Part shown: positions 60,022-64,000 of the stretch, piece after piece
How positions within the stretch are numbered: position 1 is the first letter of the stretch
Layout: every line of letters starts with the position of its first letter
Source: BRHc4a sp049323755
GTDB taxonomy: Bacteria; Bacillota; Desulfotomaculia; Desulfotomaculales; Desulfocucumaceae
NCBI GenBank assembly: GCA_049323755.1
Contig: JBMOPE010000018.1
Span: 173,665-237,664, forward strand
Direction of reading: 5' to 3'
DNA: 64,000 nucleotides
Made by a program: the position numbers and the translations under genes
The notes under the pieces: model-generated
Told to the model about the DNA's origin: nothing
Databases searched by the model: none
The model's input: only the letters and a program-made list of their open reading frames with translations

Positions 60022-61527
60022 ATGGAGCTAACACTAATAATAATTGGCGGCGGGGTGGCCGGGCTCACAGCGGGGTGCTACGCCAGAATGAACGGATATC
60101 GGACGACTATCCTTGAAATGGGTAAAACGCCCGGGGGACTGTGCACATCCTGGCGACGGGAAGGATATCTATTCGACGGGAGTGTAGCCGGGCTTGCAGG
60201 CTCCGCCCCGGGAAGTCCCCTTTTCCGTTTATGGGAAGAAATAGGAGTAGCTAAGTATTGCCCACTTCATTACGGAGAAAACTTCGGCCGCATTTACGGA
60301 CCCGACGGCCGGACTATTACGGTATATACTGATATAGATCGGCTTGAGGCTCATCTCTTAAGTAATTTCCCCTCAGATGCCCGACCCCTGCGGGAGTTCA
60401 CCAGAGCATTGAGATCGGTATTAGACCTCGACATTCCATTTTCCGACGCTCTTGGATGGGAAGCACTGAAGCACCGGTTCCAGACATTCTTTTCCTCCAT
60501 GTCGCATCTCCCCGTTCTTCTGAAATACGGAACCATGACCATTCGCCAATTTGCTGCAAAATTCAAAGATCAGTCACTTGTTAGCGCTTTTAATAACCTT
60601 GTTCACTTTGGCGGACCTGATGTGCCACTGCTGACGGTCCTGCTCCCCCTTGCGTATGCTCACCGAAAGATGGCGGGAATACCTCTTAAAGGATGGCTTT
60701 CATTTGCCCGCTCCATTGAACGAAGGTTTATCGAATTGGGAGGAAACATTCAATACGGAGCTAAAGTAACAAGGCTTATACTTGAAAACGGGGTGGTTGG
60801 GGGCGTTATTCTTACAGATGGCTCGATACATTATGCAGACAGAGTTCTTTCCGCGGCCGATGGCCGTTTCTCTCAATCGATCCTGCTTGGCAGGGCTGAA
60901 GGTGAAACTGCTCATTTCTTTAATCCACACGATATATCGGACCAACCGGTGCAAGTAAATATAGGGGTTGATGCGGATTTCTCTGCTGAAGACGGACCTG
61001 TTACTTATATCTTGTCTGAAACCTTCAGCGCAGCAGGACGAGAGCATGCCAAAATCACCGTACACAATAAATACTACGATCCCGATGCAGCACCCAAAGG
61101 TAAGAGCGCAATAACAGTCTTTTTAGATTCAGACTACTCTTGGTGGAAAGAGGTCGCTTCCGATCCTTCCCGCTACAAAGAGGAAAAGGAACGTTGTGCC
61201 AATATGGTTATCGACATCATCGGCCGTTACCATCCCGGTTTTAAGGGAAGGGTCGAGGTAGTCGATGTTTCGACACCCCTGACGCGTGAACGTTATACCG
61301 GGAACTGGATGGGCGCTATGCAGGCACGAAAACCAAATGCAAATATGATAAAGGCGCTACTCCAGGGTGGACCGAAATATGCGTATAAGGACGTGAAAGG
61401 CCTCTACATGGCTGGTCAATGGGTGGAAGCCTGGGGAGGTATCACGACAGCAGCACTATCAGGAAGAAAAGCCATTCAGGCAATGTGCAAACACGATAGA
61501 AAGCAGTTTACCGCTAGCAAAGCTTAG
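60022..61527 (+). CDS. phytoene-dehydrogenase-like FAD oxidoreductase
   Basis: 501 residues. N-terminal dinucleotide motif LIIIGGGVAGLTAGCYARMNGYRTTILEMGKTPGG and LFDGSVAGL, plus a C-terminal FAD-closing segment GLYMAGQWVEAWGGITTAALSGRKA. It resembles CrtI/all-trans-retinol saturase-type desaturases found outside carotenoid pathways in Clostridia. Start ATG 60022 with AAAGGATAT upstream. More GC-rich than its neighbours, so it may have another origin. Confidence 0.82.
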   Translation: MELTLIIIGGGVAGLTAGCYARMNGYRTTILEMGKTPGGLCTSWRREGYLFDGSVAGLAGSAPGSPLFRLWEEIGVAKYCPLHYGENFGRIYGPDGRTITVYTDIDRLEAHLLSNFPSDARPLREFTRALRSVLDLDIPFSDALGWEALKHRFQTFFSSMSHLPVLLKYGTMTIRQFAAKFKDQSLVSAFNNLVHFGGPDVPLLTVLLPLAYAHRKMAGIPLKGWLSFARSIERRFIELGGNIQYGAKVTRLILENGVVGGVILTDGSIHYADRVLSAADGRFSQSILLGRAEGETAHFFNPHDISDQPVQVNIGVDADFSAEDGPVTYILSETFSAAGREHAKITVHNKYYDPDAAPKGKSAITVFLDSDYSWWKEVASDPSRYKEEKERCANMVIDIIGRYHPGFKGRVEVVDVSTPLTRERYTGNWMGAMQARKPNANMIKALLQGGPKYAYKDVKGLYMAGQWVEAWGGITTAALSGRKAIQAMCKHDRKQFTASKA

Positions 61528-61613
61528 TTTTAACAATCTGATGCACGCCCACGGGAGAGGGGTTTTGCCGCAACGCCTCCATCCTGGCGGTGAAAAGAGA
61601 GGATATTTTTATT

Positions 61614-62252
61614 ATGGGCATGAATACATATGAAATAAAAGATAATTGCAGAAGAAACTTAAATAAATACACGATCAAAGCATTTTCCTTTATTCCAAAA
61701 ATCGATAATCCATTAATATTAGACATGGGATGTGGAACAGGTGTGCCAACACTAGCTTTGATTGAAATATGCAATGGTAATGTTTATGCGGTTGATTCCG
61801 ATAATTCATGCTTATTATGGTTAAAAGAAAAAGTAAATGCATTAAACTATTCTGATAGAATAAAAGTAATTAATGCTTCTGTTTTTGATATAAATTTATT
61901 TAATAATAAATTTGACATAATTTTAGCGGAAGGCTTACTAAATGTGATTGGTTTTGAAAAGGGTTTGCCTACTCTGATAGATTACTTAAAAGAGAATGGG
62001 TATTTAATAATTCATGATGAATTGCATAATGATACAGAAAAGAAAACTATATATGCAAAATACAATTTAAAACTGCTAAACTCCTTCGTGTTAGATGAGA
62101 ATGTGTGGTGGAATGATTATTACAGCTGTCTGGAAAAGTCAGTTAAAAATGAAGATAATGACTTATTATTTAACAATGAAATCAATGAAATAGTTGAGTT
62201 TAAAAAGGATTCAAAAAAATTTAGATCAATATATTATGTTCTGCAAAAGTGA
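61614..62252 (+). CDS. class I SAM-dependent methyltransferase, AT-rich
   Basis: 212 residues with motif I LILDMGCGTGVPTLALIEI and VYAVDSDNSCL, then DIILAEGLLNVIGF. Resembles Methyltransf_25/UbiE-type enzymes. Very AT-rich relative to the rest of the window, a sign of recent transfer. Start ATG 61614 after AGAGAGG; GTG 61590 possible. Its stop codon adjoins the truncated IS200 tnpA. Confidence 0.75.
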   Translation: MGMNTYEIKDNCRRNLNKYTIKAFSFIPKIDNPLILDMGCGTGVPTLALIEICNGNVYAVDSDNSCLLWLKEKVNALNYSDRIKVINASVFDINLFNNKFDIILAEGLLNVIGFEKGLPTLIDYLKENGYLIIHDELHNDTEKKTIYAKYNLKLLNSFVLDENVWWNDYYSCLEKSVKNEDNDLLFNNEINEIVEFKKDSKKFRSIYYVLQK

Positions 62253-62363
62253 TCTAATACGTATAGCAACCTGGTCGTTAATCACTTTCCGGCGGTACTT
62301 GATCACCAGGACAAGGTGATATGTGAGTTTGAATACTGAATGATAATTGCTGTCAAGTTTCAT
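62253..62363 (-). mobile_element. tnpA: truncated IS200/IS605 transposase tnpA
   Basis: On the minus strand an ATG (62363) after GGTGGAG encodes about 37 residues (KLDSNYHSVFKLTYHLV..., KYRRKVINDQ), the standard N-terminus of IS200-type TnpA with the HLV/KYRRK block. The HUH and catalytic Tyr parts are absent: the frame is cut off where the methyltransferase gene ends. Left-end hairpin follows upstream at 62469-62486. Confidence 0.75.
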
Positions 62364-62468
62364 ACTCCACCAAGGCTTTCATTAAGTAGTTACTGATTAC
62401 ATATTACAGCAAATTTTGGTAAGTTACAAACAAAATTGCCGTGCATTCGCCCGGTCGCCCATTCACCA

Positions 62469-62486
62469 CCCGCCTATAGAGGCGGG
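62469..62486. mobile_element. IS200/IS605-type end hairpin
   Basis: CCCGCCTATAGAGGCGGG, a subterminal hairpin at the correct distance upstream of the tnpA start, preceded by CGCCCATTCACCA, as in IS605-family left ends. Confidence 0.6.
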
Positions 62487-62552
62487 AGTCCTCTGGGCGG
62501 ATGTTGATAGAATGGTAAATCTGATGTCCCGTGGTCTGTGGCGTGTTAGGAA

Positions 62553-62585
62553 ATAAAAAAAACGGATATGGTTTTACCATATCCG
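62553..62585 (-). terminator. terminator overlapping the DUF1657 gene stop
   Basis: CGGATATGGT/ACCATATCCG stem plus T8 as read on the minus strand. The stop codon of the preceding gene lies inside the stem. Confidence 0.85.
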
Positions 62586-62909
62586 AGGGAATTGCTGCTG
62601 CTGCGGTTGCATTGGGAAGAATTGTTGCTGCGGCTGCGTCTGAAAATACTGTTGTTGTGGTGATGGCTGCATCCGAAAGTATTGTTGTTGCAGTTGCTGC
62701 GGTTGCATCATTCTATACTGGGGCTCCAGTTGTTCTATATAATTAACACGGCTTTTCAATACCTGACAGACATCTTCTACCTGTTTGTTTAATACAATAA
62801 ACATTTGTTTTGCTGCCTGATCCTGGGTGTCCAAAGCAAATGTCTGCAGGTTGGCGGCTGCTCCTTCCAGGCTGGCCAGAGTTTGGTGCATTTTGGTTCC
62901 GATAGTCAT
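62574..62909 (-). CDS. DUF1657 protein with Gln-rich C-terminal tail
   Basis: 111 residues. The first ~66 (TIGTKMHQTLASLEGAAANLQ...) match the DUF1657 family found in spore-forming Firmicutes, often next to spore genes. The tail (~67-111) is a repetitive Met/Pro/Gln/Phe-rich stretch (MQPQQLQQQYF-type units) that is unusual for the family and suggests a disordered adhesion or aggregation segment. Start ATG 62909 after AAGGAGG; the longer frame begins at 62951. Confidence 0.75.
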   Translation of the reverse strand: MTIGTKMHQTLASLEGAAANLQTFALDTQDQAAKQMFIVLNKQVEDVCQVLKSRVNYIEQLEPQYRMMQPQQLQQQYFRMQPSPQQQYFQTQPQQQFFPMQPQQQQFPRIW

Positions 62910-63142
62910 CAAAGTTACCTCCTTATAGTTATTAAAATCCTTTATTATCATTGCCCGAATATTCCCTGCTTAAGGGTGGTAATATTATGTTGTTGTGCAA
63001 TAATTTGGATATAAATAGGATCCTAGTAGCTGATGAATGTCCTTTGAAAGTGCAACTATAGGGTCTTTGTTACGTGAAGCCAAATAGGGATTGTATAGGC
63101 GGAAAAAACATTTTTGAAACTGTGGATAACATAAAAGGTCAA
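62910..63142. other. gene-free stretch with a partial structured-repeat start
   Basis: Contains GATGAATGTCCTTTGAAAGT (63033-63052), equal to the junction flank of copy B1, but without the rest of the repeat. No supported gene. Confidence 0.5.
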
Positions 63143-63385
63143 CTATAGGGCAGGCTTGGAATATCATCCCCATGTACTGATGAACTCTCCGGCTGTAACT
63201 GGCTCTAAGGCTCGTCGCCAACTGTCAGTCGACCGCCCTCAACGGCGCGTCCATGCGCCGGTTCGGGCTTCCTCCAACGTCCTGTTGGCGGATAGCCTGT
63301 CAGTAGGCTCCTGCGCCAAGAGCTAGGTAACAGCCTATCGAAAAATCAGTACACGGAGATGCTATTCCCCGCCCCGATGAATGTC
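63143..63385 (-). repeat. structured ~240-nt repeat, copy B1
   Basis: Homologue of copy A1, on the minus strand from GACATTCATCGGGGCGGG to AAGCCTGCCCTATAG. Its 5' flank (CTATAGTTATACTTTCAAAG) recurs, with small changes, at 63031-63063. Confidence 0.75.
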
Positions 63386-63476
63386 CTTTGAAAGTATAAC
63401 TATAGGGTCGACTGGAGGGCGGATTTGTTCTAAGCAGAAGTTGCTGGGAAGCTTTGGCCAGGAAAGGACCCCAGGT

Positions 63477-63771
63477 GACATTCATTGAGGCAGGGAATAC
63501 CAGCCCCGTTGCCAAATATTGCGCAGGCTATTACCGGGTTTTGACGCAGAAGGCTATGGAATGCCGACCCGCCTCCGGATGCAGACGGGAACCCGAGAGG
63601 AGCAGGACGCGACTTTCGAGGGTGGTCGGCAGGCCGTTGCCTTCAAGTCTTAAAGCCGGTTCCTTTATCGGGGACATTCCTGTCCACAAAGGAATACCCT
63701 ATCTTTAGCAGGTGTGTCCCCTTTCCTTACTCGCACCAGTTGGCAATGGGGTTGGTATTCCAGGCCTGCCC
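63477..63771 (+). repeat. structured ~240-nt repeat, copy B2, interrupted
   Basis: Inverted partner of B1 and homologue of A2: GACATTCATTGAGGCAGG ... AAGTCTTAAAGCCGGTT, then an inserted GGGGACA element (63657-63732), then GCACCAGTTGGCAATGGGG ... CAGGCCTGCCC. Confidence 0.78.
63657..63732. repeat. GGGGACA/TGTCCCC element inserted in copy B2
   Basis: GGGGACATTCCTGTCC (63670-) and GGTGTGTCCCC (-63721), reverse orientation relative to the hyp copies, flanked by CCTTTAT and TTCCTTAC. The equivalent position in copy A2 is empty. Confidence 0.85.
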
Positions 63772-63814
63772 GTAAGTTACCCCATAGTAGGCTAATAATT
63801 CAATAATAATCTGT

Positions 63815-63836
63815 CGGGCCGCAGGCCCGTTTTTTT
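63815..63836 (+). terminator. intrinsic terminator
   Basis: CGGGCC-GCA-GGCCCG stem followed by T7; ends transcription of the repeat region on the plus strand. Confidence 0.8.
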
Positions 63837-63867
63837 ACATAAACTACCTGTTGATCTTGGATTAGCG

Positions 63868-64000
63868 GAGTGGTAGAATAACTTCTTGCCGGCCGGGAAC
63901 GGCGGTGAAAAAAAGAAAGCGCCGAGCGGTTAGCAGAAAGTACCAGTTGACCGGGGGGCGGCAAAGTGATAAAATAACTTCTTGCCGGCGGAAAACGGCG
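63868..64000. repeat. two ~40-bp direct repeats at the window end
   Basis: Both contain ATAACTTCTTGCCGGC (63878-63893 and 63974-63989), preceded by GCGG-N and followed by G-rich AACGGCG, spaced 96 bases. The array may continue beyond the window. Confidence 0.6.

Noticed and set aside
63868..64000. CRISPR array at the window end
   Set aside because: Only two imperfect units with a ~55-base gap and no leader or cas genes.

Overview
The window looks like a chromosomal segment of an anaerobic, spore-forming Clostridia-type Firmicute. A Desulfotomaculum/Pelotomaculum-like member of the Peptococcaceae is my best guess; this is inference from gene content, because no rRNA is present. Reasons: strong Shine-Dalgarno sites with many TTG/GTG starts, a Spo0M-like gene, YhaM-type nuclease, a DUF1657 protein, HdrABC-MvhADG, and sigma-54 control of hydrogenase genes.

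Layout. 1-9.0 kb: housekeeping and hypothetical genes (nucleoside kinase, ferredoxin, phosphoesterase, radical SAM protein, methyltransferase, YhaM, a secreted stalk-domain protein). 9.0-26.1 kb: an ethanolamine-utilisation microcompartment locus. It has an ANTAR regulator, a EutW-type kinase, a second receiver protein without ANTAR, a decayed eutP stub, an ethanolamine permease, eutB-C-A-L-M-T, a GrpU-like shell protein, eutN, PduS- and PduT-like redox parts, eutQ, eutE, pduL and ackA. No alcohol dehydrogenase is present, so acetaldehyde is probably oxidised to acetate with ATP gain, and electrons leave through PduS/PduT. Terminator-like hairpins sit before the eutP stub/eutW, before the permease and before eutB, as expected for ANTAR antitermination. 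26.2-28.0 kb: isoaspartyl peptidase and a Spo0M-like gene with an apparent 5' frameshift.

28.4-43.9 kb: a hydrogen module. hypABCDEF is followed by a sigma-54 activator fused to a ferredoxin and [FeFe]-hydrogenase-like sensor domain, then hdrA-hdrC-hdrB-mvhD-mvhG-mvhA and a maturation protease. A very good -24/-12 promoter next to a perfect inverted repeat precedes hdrA, and a weaker -24/-12 candidate precedes hypA. This suggests a redox- or H2-sensing regulon for an electron-bifurcating [NiFe] hydrogenase. 43.9-54.6 kb: mixed genes, a tRNA-Pro(GGG), and an ECF sigma/anti-sigma/ABC exporter operon.

54.6-64 kb: an accessory region, visibly more AT-rich in several genes (alcohol dehydrogenase-like, GNAT, VOC, methyltransferases, FAD oxidoreductase, orphan proteins) with gene fragments and an IS200 tnpA stub. 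It is bracketed by two inverted pairs of a ~240-nt structured repeat with a constant start and variable 5' flanks. This may be a solo HEARO/omega-RNA-like element.

A second repeat family, palindromic elements with GGGGACA...TGTCCCC ends, is scattered through the window: between eutC and eutA, in the hypD tail, before hypE, as a 43-bp triplication before hypF, in frame inside hypF, upstream of hdrA, and inside one copy of the larger repeat. The last case gives a natural filled-versus-empty site comparison.
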